This document shows, one piece after another, positions 17,856 to 26,292 of a DNA stretch of 64,000 nt. The first letter of the stretch is position 1, and each line of letters starts with the position of its first letter. The DNA is from Muribaculaceae bacterium (GTDB taxonomy: Bacteria; Bacteroidota; Bacteroidia; Bacteroidales; Muribaculaceae): NCBI GenBank assembly GCA_022510505.1, contig JAFLTL010000001.1:116707-180706 (forward strand), in the 5' to 3' direction. A program made the position numbers and the translations under genes. Below the pieces are notes generated by a model that was given only the letters and a program-made list of their open reading frames with translations, had not been told where the DNA came from and did no database searches.

Positions 17856-18821
17856 ATGAACGATAATTTACAGGAGCTTATAGAAAAACTTGTCTATAAG
17901 ACAACCGATGAAACAGGTTGGGCTCCACAAAACAAATTAGGACAATATCTCGCTAGACTGGGACGTTCTGTCAGAGAACTGGGATATGATAAAATGAGCA
18001 GCTTTTTCCAGGATCATCCCGAAAGATTTGAAGTTGAAAAGGATGTGCATGGTTTGCCTGTCGTTAGATTGATTGGTGATGCACCAAATGTTGACCTTCA
18101 GGATCTCGAAATTGAAATCCAGCAATATCAGCACTCACCACGCCAATACAACAACGGTTATACACGACAGAATCAATATAACGACTATCAGCCCAGAAAC
18201 TACGGACGTGGTAATTACCAGAACAATTATCAGGGAGGATATCAGAATTCCTATCAGGATTACAACAGCTTTCAACCCTATGGTCGTCAAAACGGTTATC
18301 GTCAACGTCCTATGTCTAATCCCTATGGGAATGTAAATGATTACCGTCGACGCCCCGAACAATTGTCACTTTTCCGATGGGCATTCTTCCCCGACCGAGA
18401 AGAATGGCTTCAAATGCTCTCCGATCTTGCAAAGGAACAGGTATGGCAATATGAGGATCACGATCCAAATCATCCCAATCCGGCACTTTTCGATTATCTG
18501 CGCGATACTTTCCGTCGTCTACAGCTCGAAGGAAAAGTACTTGAAAGCCGTAGCGAAGGTCTGGCACTATTTAACACAGGTTTGGTTGACCGTGAAGAAG
18601 GACGACCAATATTTGCAGTCTTCGGACCGAATCCTAATCGAAATCGTCAACCTTGGCTTTTCCAAGAATTCTTCCTCTCAAGTGGACCGCTACTAGCCGC
18701 ACAACGCGCTGAAGAAGCTGTCGCACAGGATACCCAGGATGATTTACTCGATGAAGACGATGATGACTACAACTTGCCTCCTCTTCCACCGGGAGAAAAT
18801 CCAAGATATTACAACGATTAA
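17856..18821 (+). CDS. LOTUS/OST-HTH-like protein with prion-like linker and DUF3825-like region
   Basis: This 321-residue protein has three parts. Residues 5-73 resemble a LOTUS/OST-HTH winged helix (TGWAPQNKLGQYLARLG, LGYDKMSSFF, RFEV, VVRLI), a fold that binds RNA or protein partners. Residues 89-166 are a low-complexity run of Tyr, Gln, Asn, Gly and Arg, similar in composition to prion-like RNA-granule proteins. Residues 168-285 resemble part of DUF3825 (FDYLRDTFRRLQLEGKV, LFNTGLVDRE, PIFAVFGPN). A strongly acidic tail follows. No signal peptide is present, so it should be cytoplasmic. It lies alone after rpsP and between terminators. Domain calls are by eye. RNA binding is an inference. 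Confidence 0.72.
   Translation: MNDNLQELIEKLVYKTTDETGWAPQNKLGQYLARLGRSVRELGYDKMSSFFQDHPERFEVEKDVHGLPVVRLIGDAPNVDLQDLEIEIQQYQHSPRQYNNGYTRQNQYNDYQPRNYGRGNYQNNYQGGYQNSYQDYNSFQPYGRQNGYRQRPMSNPYGNVNDYRRRPEQLSLFRWAFFPDREEWLQMLSDLAKEQVWQYEDHDPNHPNPALFDYLRDTFRRLQLEGKVLESRSEGLALFNTGLVDREEGRPIFAVFGPNPNRNRQPWLFQEFFLSSGPLLAAQRAEEAVAQDTQDDLLDEDDDDYNLPPLPPGENPRYYND
18120..18353 (+). repeat. Degenerate codon repeat encoding the Tyr/Gln/Asn-rich linker
   Basis: The stretch is built from imperfectly repeated TAT/TAC-CAG and AAC/AAT codons and encodes residues 89-166 of the LOTUS-like protein. No exact tandem unit is kept. Slippage-driven length change is possible. Confidence 0.6.
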
Positions 18822-18827
18822 GAAAAG

Positions 18828-18855
18828 CTCCGGATCTAATTCCGGAGTTTTTTTT
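18828..18855 (+). terminator. Intrinsic terminator after the LOTUS-like gene
   Basis: CTCCGGA (18828-18834) pairs with TCCGGAG (18841-18847), followed by eight T. It abuts the lipB stop on the opposite strand. Confidence 0.9.
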
Positions 18856-19534
18856 ATTTATTCTCCAATAGATTCAATAGCTCTCTATTTAAAATATGTG
18901 CTATATCAGTAAAATGAAGTGTTTCCCCATTTAAACATTCTTCCATTGTTGTCACTTGAAATGAAGAAAAACCGCATGGATTAATCTTGCTAAACCAAGA
19001 CAAATCGGTTGAAACATTCAGTGCCAAACCATGCATTGTTACTCCATGACTGATCTTAACACCAATAGCACATATTTTCTTCGACTTCGCCATGTCATTG
19101 CCACACCAAACACCCGTTGCTCCGTCAATTCGATTTACTCTGATACCGATATGGTTACATGTTCTTATTACCGATTCTTCCAGTATAGTGACATAGTCTT
19201 TGACCCCTAATTTTCTCTTTCTTAAATCTATTAAAGGATAAACGACCAATTGTCCCGGTCCATGGAAAGTAATGTCACCTCCTCTTTCAATTCTTATTAC
19301 TTCGATTCCTGATCTCTTCAAACTTTCCTCTGTCACATGCAGATTGTTGATGTTCCCATGAAAACCTATAGTATAGACAGGCTTATGCTCTAGTAGAAGG
19401 ATTTTCTCATGAACTGTCCCCGATAAAATCTCTGAAACAGTCTTTTTTTGTAATTCCCAAATTTCTCTGAAATCCCGAGGTCTGTCAAAAAATATACTTT
19501 CTATTCGATTATCAATGAATGTGGCGTTCTGCAT
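18854..19534 (-). CDS. lipB: Octanoyl-[acyl carrier protein]:protein octanoyltransferase (LipB)
   Basis: This 226-residue enzyme transfers octanoyl groups from acyl carrier protein to lipoyl domains, the first step of lipoate synthesis in the cytoplasm. Family signs are RGGDITFHGPGQLVVYP, the catalytic Lys in KICAIGVK and the catalytic Cys in SKINPCG. Its start overlaps the end of lipA by 23 bases, so translation is probably coupled. The gene closes the rng-lipA-lipB run. Confidence 0.95.
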   Translation of the reverse strand: MQNATFIDNRIESIFFDRPRDFREIWELQKKTVSEILSGTVHEKILLLEHKPVYTIGFHGNINNLHVTEESLKRSGIEVIRIERGGDITFHGPGQLVVYPLIDLRKRKLGVKDYVTILEESVIRTCNHIGIRVNRIDGATGVWCGNDMAKSKKICAIGVKISHGVTMHGLALNVSTDLSWFSKINPCGFSSFQVTTMEECLNGETLHFTDIAHILNRELLNLLENK

Positions 19535-20390
19535 GATAACTGCTCCTGACTAACGGAGAACTTTCAACATGAATGAAACCCTTCTCCATTGCAATTATTT
19601 TGTATTCCTCAAATTTTTCAGGACGTATATATTCTTTTACAGGATAATGGAATGCTGTGGGTTGCATATATTGACCAATTGTCATTACCTCACATCCAAC
19701 ATCCAGTAAATCATCCATCGTCTCAAGAACTTCTTTTTCTGTCTCCCCCAAACCAAGCATAATACCCGATTTTGCTCTGATACCTCGTGAAGAAATATGT
19801 TCCAGTACCTTCAGCGAACAATTATAGGTGGCAACACTTCTAATATGTGGGGTCAAACTTCTCACTGTCTCCATATTATGTGATATAACATTTGGCCGTT
19901 CATCTATAATCAGGTCTATTAACTCAGTTTTACCACGGAAATCGGGAATGAGTGTTTCTACTGTTACCCCGTTACATTCCTCATGTAGCAACCTTAGTAA
20001 TTCGACCCAGTGGGATGCTCCTCCATCGGACAAATCATCACGATCAACCGATGTAATCACAGCATGCTTAATCTTAAAATCTTGTATCGTTCTTATAATA
20101 TCCTTTAATTCACGGGTGTCAGGTTTATAATGGGGGCGTCCGGTTGTTACAGCACAGAAACGACAATTTCTGGTACAAATATCGCCACCTATCATAAAAG
20201 TGGCTGTTCCGTTACACCAGCATTCTCCGCGATTAGGACACAATCCGCTTGAACAAATAGTGTTTAAGCTTCTGTCCCTTAAAACTGAAATTAAACTTCC
20301 CGATTTTATTGCATCGGGAAGTTTAACTTTTAACCATTCGGGCTTACCTATATGGGATTCTTTTAACCTTTTACGATCTTGTCGATTCAT
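19512..20390 (-). CDS. lipA: Lipoyl synthase (radical SAM, LipA)
   Basis: The 292-residue enzyme inserts two sulphurs into protein-bound octanoyl groups. The radical-SAM cluster motif CTRNCRFC is present, together with the auxiliary cluster cysteines (CSSGLCPNRGEC) and the C-terminal SSPLVRSSYHAE with its conserved Ser. ATG 20390 (MNRQDRK) is chosen over a start eight codons earlier because the conserved region begins soon after. It overlaps the end of rng by 20 bases and lipB by 23. Confidence 0.95.
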   Translation of the reverse strand: MNRQDRKRLKESHIGKPEWLKVKLPDAIKSGSLISVLRDRSLNTICSSGLCPNRGECWCNGTATFMIGGDICTRNCRFCAVTTGRPHYKPDTRELKDIIRTIQDFKIKHAVITSVDRDDLSDGGASHWVELLRLLHEECNGVTVETLIPDFRGKTELIDLIIDERPNVISHNMETVRSLTPHIRSVATYNCSLKVLEHISSRGIRAKSGIMLGLGETEKEVLETMDDLLDVGCEVMTIGQYMQPTAFHYPVKEYIRPEKFEEYKIIAMEKGFIHVESSPLVRSSYHAERHIH

Positions 20391-22005
20391 TTGTTTCAGT
20401 CTCCATATCGGCAATTTCCTTGTTACTTATTCTCTTAACAGTCCTTTCTTCCTTAAGTTCTATGGGTTTCTTGTCATTTCCAACCGCTTTATACTGAAGA
20501 TAAGCCAATGATTCGTCGGCAAGAATCTTAAAATCTCCACCTATTTCCCGTTTCCATCTTCTATACATGGAACCAATGAATCCCTTCTTAATATAGGACT
20601 CAACAAAAGGATGAACAAACAAGGTGAATTTCTTCTGCCCAAGCTCATTCACGATATAATCCAACTTGTCTCTTAATGTATCGGTAAAAAGCAATGACGG
20701 TTGAATGGTTTCTTTTCCACCACAAGACGGGCATGGTTCGGTAGTGTCAATATCCAAAGCCGGCCTAACCCGTTGACGAGTGATCTGCATCAAACCGAAC
20801 TTGCTCAATGGAAGAATATTATGACGAGCTCTGTCACTTGACATCAATTCTTTCATGTGATCAAATAAAGTTTGACGATGTTCGGCTTTCGCCATGTCGA
20901 TAAAATCAACTACGATTATACCACCCATGTCTCTCAGTCTTAGCTGACGAGCTATCTCGTCAGCCGCCCTTAAGTTCACCTCAAGTGCATTGCTCTCCTG
21001 ATCGTTGTTGCCTTTTGAACGGTTCCCTGAATTAACATCTATTACGTGTAACGCTTCTGTGTGTTCGATGATAATGTAGGCTCCATTTCTAAATGAAACT
21101 GTTTTTCCGAACGACGATTTAATCTGTCGCGTTATTCCGTATTTGTCAAAGATCGGTTCTTCTCCATTGTACAGCTTCACAATATTGCTTCGTTCAGGTG
21201 CTATCAAATTGACATAATTCTTAATCTGACGCGCTATCTCCTGATCGTTAACTATTATTTCCTCAAAATCGGGTGTGAAGATGTCTCTAAGTGCCGTTAC
21301 CGTTCGGCTTTCCTCTTCGAATATAAGAGAAGGTGCTGTCGATTTTTGTGCCTTTGCCAATGATTCTTCCCAATAACTTAACAAGGTCTTCATTTCGTTC
21401 ATCAGCTCGGCAACTTTTTTGCCTTCGGCCGAGGTTCTGATAATAACCCCAAAGTTCTTGGGCTTTATGCTTTCAATCAGTCTTTTAAGTCGGGTTTTCT
21501 CTTCTGACGATTTGATCTTTTGTGAAACCGAAATCTTCTCGCAAAATGGCATTAAAACAAGATAACGACCGGTAAATGAAAGTTCGGTCGTTAACCTTGG
21601 GCCTTTTGACGAAATGGGTTCTTTAGCTATCTGTACCAACAACTCTTGTCCGGGCTTTATAGCGTCAATGATTGACCCGTGTTTGTCGGTTTCAGGCAAC
21701 AGTTGGATTTTCGACAAATTCGGGAGATGCTTTTTTTCTTTCAGCAGCTCGTCGACAAATGGCAAATAGGTTGAGAAGTGGGATCCCAAGTCCAAATAAT
21801 GAAGAAAGGCATCCTTCCCGTAGCCCACATTGACGAAGGCGGCATTTAATCCGGGCATCAATTTCTTGACTTTTGCAAGATAAATGTCACCAACCGCGTA
21901 GGCTACCCCCCGCGACTCTTTCTGTAACGACATTAAACGGGAATCCTCTAACAGCGCTACTGAAACTTCATCGGGTTGTACATCTACGATTAGTTCGCTT
22001 TTCAT
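20371..22005 (-). CDS. rng: Ribonuclease G/E family endoribonuclease
   Basis: The 544-residue protein starts with an S1-type RNA-binding domain (near residues 35-125). The catalytic RNase E/G domain follows, with metal-binding Asp residues in HVIDVNSG and GIIVVDFIDM. The zinc-link motif CPSCGG (near 420) and a small C-terminal domain complete it. It lacks the long scaffold tail of E. coli RNase E, so RNase G is the better name. It processes rRNA ends and degrades mRNA. It is downstream of HU and the tiny mS38-like gene on the same strand. Confidence 0.93.
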   Translation of the reverse strand: MKSELIVDVQPDEVSVALLEDSRLMSLQKESRGVAYAVGDIYLAKVKKLMPGLNAAFVNVGYGKDAFLHYLDLGSHFSTYLPFVDELLKEKKHLPNLSKIQLLPETDKHGSIIDAIKPGQELLVQIAKEPISSKGPRLTTELSFTGRYLVLMPFCEKISVSQKIKSSEEKTRLKRLIESIKPKNFGVIIRTSAEGKKVAELMNEMKTLLSYWEESLAKAQKSTAPSLIFEEESRTVTALRDIFTPDFEEIIVNDQEIARQIKNYVNLIAPERSNIVKLYNGEEPIFDKYGITRQIKSSFGKTVSFRNGAYIIIEHTEALHVIDVNSGNRSKGNNDQESNALEVNLRAADEIARQLRLRDMGGIIVVDFIDMAKAEHRQTLFDHMKELMSSDRARHNILPLSKFGLMQITRQRVRPALDIDTTEPCPSCGGKETIQPSLLFTDTLRDKLDYIVNELGQKKFTLFVHPFVESYIKKGFIGSMYRRWKREIGGDFKILADESLAYLQYKAVGNDKKPIELKEERTVKRISNKEIADMETETNESTRS

Positions 22006-22072
22006 TATTTCTATTAACTTGTTAGAAACAGATATAGGTCCTCAACGACCTTAATCTACCCCCTTTATAACT

Positions 22073-22103
22073 AAATGTGTCGGTCACTGGAACCAACACA
22101 TTT
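22073..22103 (-). other. Hairpin between the mS38-like gene and rng
   Basis: AAATGTGT (22073-22080) pairs with ACACATTT (22096-22103), with further GGT/ACC pairing inside. The bases after the stem on the minus strand are not T-rich. It may be an RNA-processing site or a leader structure of rng rather than a terminator. Confidence 0.45.
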
Positions 22104-22120
22104 CTTTCCGATTAAATCAC

Positions 22121-22210
22121 TTACTTCTTCTTGTGACGATTCTTTCTCAGACGTTTTTTTCTCTTGTGAGTGGCCATCTTGTGGCCTTTTCTTTTCTTTC
22201 CGCTTGGCAT
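22121..22210 (-). CDS. 29-residue AURKAIP1/COX24 (mS38)-type basic protein
   Basis: This 29-residue ORF begins MPSGKKRKGHKMATHKRKK and ends in RHKKK; two-thirds of it is Lys, Arg or His. It matches the tiny AURKAIP1/COX24-domain proteins found across Bacteroidota, which are related to mitochondrial ribosomal protein mS38. It is probably a small-subunit ribosomal protein that sits in rRNA. It lies between HU and rng on the same strand, with a hairpin on each side. It is too short for standard ORF cut-offs. Confidence 0.85.
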   Translation of the reverse strand: MPSGKKRKGHKMATHKRKKRLRKNRHKKK

Positions 22211-22232
22211 TTTATATGATTTTATAATTATA

Positions 22233-22265
22233 CATGGGTTGTCTCCTTCTCAGCGACAACCCATG
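22233..22265 (-). terminator. Hairpin after the HU gene
   Basis: CATGGGTTGTC (22233-22243) and GACAACCCATG (22255-22265) form a perfect 11-bp stem, 15 bases past the HU stop on the minus strand. The following TATAATTATA is only a weak U-tract. It may be an attenuating terminator that lets some transcripts reach the next gene. Confidence 0.55.
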
Positions 22266-22279
22266 ATTAGGTTTGTTTC

Positions 22280-22564
22280 TTACTTGTCGAGCTCTTTAAC
22301 CTCATTCATAAATACCTTAGCAGGCTTGAATGCGGGAATCTTGTGTTTCGGGATGATGATAGTTGTGTTTTTCGAGATGTTACGTGCTGTTTTTTCTGAA
22401 CGGGTCTTGACAATAAAGCTACCAAAACCGCGAAGATAAACATGTTCTCCTGAAGCCAAACTGTCCTTCACAATCTCCATGAATTTCTCAACGGTAGCCA
22501 AAACACTGGCTTTGTCAACACCTGTGCTCTTAGCGATTTCGCTAACGATTTCTGCCTTTGTCAT
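22280..22564 (-). CDS. HU-family DNA-binding protein
   Basis: This 94-residue protein begins MTKAEIVSEIAKSTG and carries the HU/IHF signature GFGSFIVKTRSEKTARNISKN and PKHKIPAFKPAK. It is a homodimeric nucleoid protein that bends DNA. The near-consensus CATATTTG (complement of 22641-22648) is a possible -7 element. It heads the leftward run HU, mS38-like, rng, lipA, lipB, back to back with the dcw operon. Confidence 0.95.
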   Translation of the reverse strand: MTKAEIVSEIAKSTGVDKASVLATVEKFMEIVKDSLASGEHVYLRGFGSFIVKTRSEKTARNISKNTTIIIPKHKIPAFKPAKVFMNEVKELDK

Positions 22565-22938
22565 CTTTCTTAGATTTTAAGTAGGTATATTTTTACGTAA
22601 TGAGTTTATCTTTCGATTGTTCTATTATGTTTTAACGGTGCAAATATGATATATTTTTTTCAAATAACATAATTTCCCAATAATTTTTTTTAACAAATAT
22701 CTTTTACCATCGGCATTCTCATTAAAAACGATTCGGGACCCTCCTCCATTTATTTACGTTTGCAAATTGACCGAATTTTCCTATTAATCTATAAATCGTC
22801 TTAAATTCAATAAAATATAACAATGTTGATAAGTTTTAATGCAAATATTGGAGTTTATATTTGTAAATAGTTCCATGAATTTCTAATTTTGAGGAATATT
22901 TCAAGTCCCTCCCCTAACAGTCAAAACACTCATTATAA
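22565..22938. other. 374-bp divergent regulatory spacer between HU and the dcw operon
   Basis: No open frame of note was found, and in particular no mraZ, which often heads dcw clusters. The spacer holds the probable HU promoter (22641-22648, minus) and the rsmH promoter (22856-22863, plus). The rest is AT-rich without clear structure. Confidence 0.6.
22842..22863 (+). promoter_or_regulatory. Promoter of the dcw operon, with inverted repeat
   Basis: TATATTTG (22856-22863) fits the -7 consensus and gives a leader of about 70 bases. It also forms one arm of CAAATAT-N8-ATATTTG (22842-22848 and 22857-22863), a perfect 7-bp inverted repeat that could be an operator. Confidence 0.55.
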
Positions 22939-23844
22939 ATGATTGAGAATTATCACACACCGGCACTGCTTAACGAAACCCTTTTGGCACTCGACATCAA
23001 ACCAAACGGAATATATGTCGATGTAACCTTCGGAGGCGGCGGACATTCACGCGCGATACTCAATCGTTTGTCTAATGAAGGACATCTTTATGCTGTCGAT
23101 CAAGATAAAGATGCTTTAAACAATATCATCGATGATCCTCGAATGACATTGATTCATGGAAATTTCCGATTCCTCAAGAATTACCTTAAATTCTACAATG
23201 TCGAAAAAGTTGATGGAATCCTTGCCGATTTAGGTGTCTCCTCTCATCATTTCGATACTCCCCAAAGAGGCTTCTCTTTCCGTGCCGAGGGACCTCTCGA
23301 TATGAGGATGAATATAGATTCAAATTTGACGGCTGCTGAATTTCTTAAAAAAACTTCTTCTGAGGAGCTGGCCCGAGTATTTAGAGTGTATGGAGAACTA
23401 CCATCAGCCTCTAAAATTGCTTCGGCAATTGTCAAACAAAGAGAATTGCTACCCATCGACACCACTACCCGACTTCTCGAGGTTGTGACTCCCTACATTA
23501 ATCCTCGGCAAGAAAAAAAAGAACTTGCCCAATTATTCCAGGCATTAAGAATACATGTCAACAAAGAACTTAGTGTGCTTGAACAATTCCTAATTCAGTC
23601 AAAAGACCTATTAAAAAATCAAGGTAGAATTGCAATAATCTCCTATCATTCACTGGAAGATCGAATAATTAAAAACTTCTTTAGAACCGGAACTTTTGAC
23701 GACGACAAACAACCCGACATTTTCGGACGCCCCAAATCACCGTTTCATCTACTTAACAGTAAGCCAATCATTCCTTCACGGCAGGAAGTGGAGGAAAATC
23801 CACGTTCCCGAAGCGCAAAACTGCGTGTAGCTGTTAAAATTTGA
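22939..23844 (+). CDS. rsmH: 16S rRNA (cytosine-1402-N4) methyltransferase (RsmH/MraW)
   Basis: The 301-residue SAM-dependent enzyme methylates C1402 of 16S rRNA in the ribosomal P site. Signs are the start YHTPALLNETL, the SAM motif VDVTFGGGGHSRAIL, DGILADLGVSSHHFD and the C-terminal ISYHSLEDRIIKNFF. It is the first gene of the division and cell-wall operon, as in most bacteria, and the next gene begins 8 bases after its stop. Confidence 0.96.
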   Translation: MIENYHTPALLNETLLALDIKPNGIYVDVTFGGGGHSRAILNRLSNEGHLYAVDQDKDALNNIIDDPRMTLIHGNFRFLKNYLKFYNVEKVDGILADLGVSSHHFDTPQRGFSFRAEGPLDMRMNIDSNLTAAEFLKKTSSEELARVFRVYGELPSASKIASAIVKQRELLPIDTTTRLLEVVTPYINPRQEKKELAQLFQALRIHVNKELSVLEQFLIQSKDLLKNQGRIAIISYHSLEDRIIKNFFRTGTFDDDKQPDIFGRPKSPFHLLNSKPIIPSRQEVEENPRSRSAKLRVAVKI

Positions 23845-23852
23845 ATCTCTAT

Positions 23853-24197
23853 ATGAAAAAAATCAAGGACAAGAAAAAGAAAGACTCCTTCTTCTCACGT
23901 TTCATTCAGGGAAGGTGGATATCTACCACATTCCTCTCACGAAATGCAATTCTGCTTCTGTCTTTCCTTTTCTTCATGATGATCTACATATCAAATAAAT
24001 ATGCATGTCAAACCAAAATGGAGAAAATTCTCGTGTTACAACAGGAACTTGAAAAGGTGAAGACCGAGAGCGTTAGAGAAAGAAGCATCTACATGAGCAA
24101 CACACGTGAGTCAGCCATGAAAGCAATGATTGACACGATGTCATTGGGTTTGCAAATTCAAGAGAAGCCGCCTTATAACATCAAATATTCCAAGTAA
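23853..24197 (+). CDS. ftsL: FtsL-like cell-division protein
   Basis: The 114-residue protein has a very basic N terminus (KKIKDKKKKD), one membrane segment near residues 30-50 and a short periplasmic coiled coil (LQQELEKVKTESVRERS). FtsL forms a complex with FtsQ and other division proteins and helps activate FtsW-FtsI. Sequence is poorly conserved, so the call rests on topology and its place between rsmH and ftsI. ATG 23853 is preferred to a TTG that would overlap rsmH. Confidence 0.8.
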   Translation: MKKIKDKKKKDSFFSRFIQGRWISTTFLSRNAILLLSFLFFMMIYISNKYACQTKMEKILVLQQELEKVKTESVRERSIYMSNTRESAMKAMIDTMSLGLQIQEKPPYNIKYSK

Positions 24198-24203
24198 CCT
24201 GTC

Positions 24204-26291
24204 ATGAACCAAAGTAATAGGACAAGTATTTTGCTCCGTTATGTCGCAATATCTCTGGCCATATTAATATTTGCCGGATTTATTGTCGTGAAGATGTTCC
24301 ATACGACTGTCGTACATGCCGAAAAATGGAATCAGAAAGCCGCTGAAACACTTAAGGGCTCCGAAGTGATTGTTCCTCGCCGAGGAAATATACTGGCCGA
24401 CGACAAGTCAATCCTCGCTACCGACCTTCGATATTATACAGTTAGAATCGATTACCGATGCGAGCGTTTCCGGGAGAAGACTTTCCGCGACACGCTTCCC
24501 TACCTTTGCGATAGTCTTGCTAAATATTATCCCTTCAGAACATCGGCCGAATGGCAAGCCTATCTATCTCGACCTCTCTCCAAACCGGTAAACGAGCGTC
24601 CACGTGCTTTAAAGGTGGTGTCTAATATCACCTCATCCGAATATGAACGGCTTAGAACGTTCCCGTTTTTCAGTATTCAGGGTCGTAATAAAAACGGGCT
24701 TTTCAAAGAAACTGTCCTTAGACGGTCTAATCCCTATGGACAAATGGCAAAAAGAAGCATAGGAGGTGTGGGTGAACAACAGAATGGAGAGAAACATGGA
24801 ATCTCCGGACTTGAAATGGCTTTCGATTCATTGCTCTACGGCAAACCGGGAGTCGCAAAACAAATTGCCTTCACAAGAAAAATTAGCACTTGGGTAGAAC
24901 AACCTGCCGTTTCGGGCTATGACATTCTTACTACGATAGATGTCAAAATGCAAGATATTGTAGAGAATGAGCTAAGTCGCGTTCTTGACACTGCCGATGC
25001 CGATTGGGGTGTAGCTATTCTCATGGAAGTTGCAACAGGCGATATAAAAGCAATCTCCAATCTGGAAAAGTCACCGGTTTCAGGTAATTATATAGAAGGA
25101 ATGAATCGAGCCGTTTTAGGCTTTGAACCCGGTTCGGTTATGAAACCAATATCGATGTTGCTTGCACTTGAAGACGGTCTGGTCAACAACATCGAAGAGT
25201 CCATTTCAATAGGAAGTTCCTATACCTATGGAGGAGGGCGTCCCATCACCGACTCTCATTATAATGCCTCTTTGACTGTCAAAGGAGTAATAGAGCAGTC
25301 AAGCAACATAGGAATGACTAAAATCATCACGAACCCCGCAGGTCAATATCATAACAATACAGCACGATTCAGGGAACGTTTGGAAGAAATCGGATTTCTT
25401 GACCCGCTCAATATGGGTATAGCCGGTGAGAGAATACCTAATATTGAGGCTAAACCTTCACGTATTTCTCTTTCCAGAATGTGCTACGGCTATGCCACCG
25501 AAATCCCGCCAATATATACACTCGCGCTATATAATGCCATCGCTAACGGCGGTCGATTTGTCAGGCCCCGACTGGTGAAGGAATTGATCGGTGAAGATTT
25601 TGACTCTGTTATTCCGGTTTCTTATATCCGTGACAGGATTTGCAGTAAAAAAAATGCCGACAAACTCATTGAGATGTTGACAGCCGTTGTTTGGGGTGAC
25701 CGTGGAACTGCGCGTCACTATGTGAAAGATAAAAATGTTAAGATCGCAGGAAAAACGGGGACATGCTATATGATTGATGAGCATGGTTACAACAAATCTA
25801 AAAAACGTTTGTCTTTCTGTGGTTTCTTTCCGGCTGAAAATCCTAAATACACATGTATTGTTCTGACATGTAATCCTCGACGTAATCTGATGAGTGCCGG
25901 TAGTAGCAGTGGTCAAGTAGTGAGGTCAATAGCCTCAAAAATGTTTAGTCGAGGAATGCTTGATAATATCAGCGACTATAAAGAAGGACTTGCCAAAGAA
26001 TCAGTTCCGGTGCTTTACGCATCCAATAAGAACAAAAACCATAAGAAGATAAAGAAAGAACTAAACCTTTCGACGGTCAAGGAATTATCCCCTGAACAGG
26101 GATATGAAACGCCACGAGGAACTGTTCCCATGGTAGTTGGTCTTGGAATGAGGGAAGCGATTGTAGCTCTTGAAGAATCAGGTTATAATGTCAGTTTTTC
26201 TGGTACCGGTTTTGTAAGAGCTCAAACTCCAAAGGCAGGAAATCACCTTGCACCGGGAAGCTACGTCAACCTTTCATTAACTGAATTTTGA
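24204..26291 (+). CDS. ftsI: Peptidoglycan transpeptidase PBP3 (FtsI) with PASTA domain
   Basis: The 695-residue class B penicillin-binding protein cross-links septal peptidoglycan. It has an N-terminal membrane anchor (residues 9-28), a dimerisation domain and a transpeptidase domain with SVMK (catalytic Ser), SSN and KTGT motifs. A C-terminal PASTA-like module (about 645-695) is introduced by TVPMVVGLGMREA. The PASTA unit resembles that of the sporulation-type PBP SpoVD and is usual in Bacteroidota FtsI. murE begins one base after its stop. Confidence 0.95.
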   Translation: MNQSNRTSILLRYVAISLAILIFAGFIVVKMFHTTVVHAEKWNQKAAETLKGSEVIVPRRGNILADDKSILATDLRYYTVRIDYRCERFREKTFRDTLPYLCDSLAKYYPFRTSAEWQAYLSRPLSKPVNERPRALKVVSNITSSEYERLRTFPFFSIQGRNKNGLFKETVLRRSNPYGQMAKRSIGGVGEQQNGEKHGISGLEMAFDSLLYGKPGVAKQIAFTRKISTWVEQPAVSGYDILTTIDVKMQDIVENELSRVLDTADADWGVAILMEVATGDIKAISNLEKSPVSGNYIEGMNRAVLGFEPGSVMKPISMLLALEDGLVNNIEESISIGSSYTYGGGRPITDSHYNASLTVKGVIEQSSNIGMTKIITNPAGQYHNNTARFRERLEEIGFLDPLNMGIAGERIPNIEAKPSRISLSRMCYGYATEIPPIYTLALYNAIANGGRFVRPRLVKELIGEDFDSVIPVSYIRDRICSKKNADKLIEMLTAVVWGDRGTARHYVKDKNVKIAGKTGTCYMIDEHGYNKSKKRLSFCGFFPAENPKYTCIVLTCNPRRNLMSAGSSSGQVVRSIASKMFSRGMLDNISDYKEGLAKESVPVLYASNKNKNHKKIKKELNLSTVKELSPEQGYETPRGTVPMVVGLGMREAIVALEESGYNVSFSGTGFVRAQTPKAGNHLAPGSYVNLSLTEF

Positions 26292-26292
26292 T

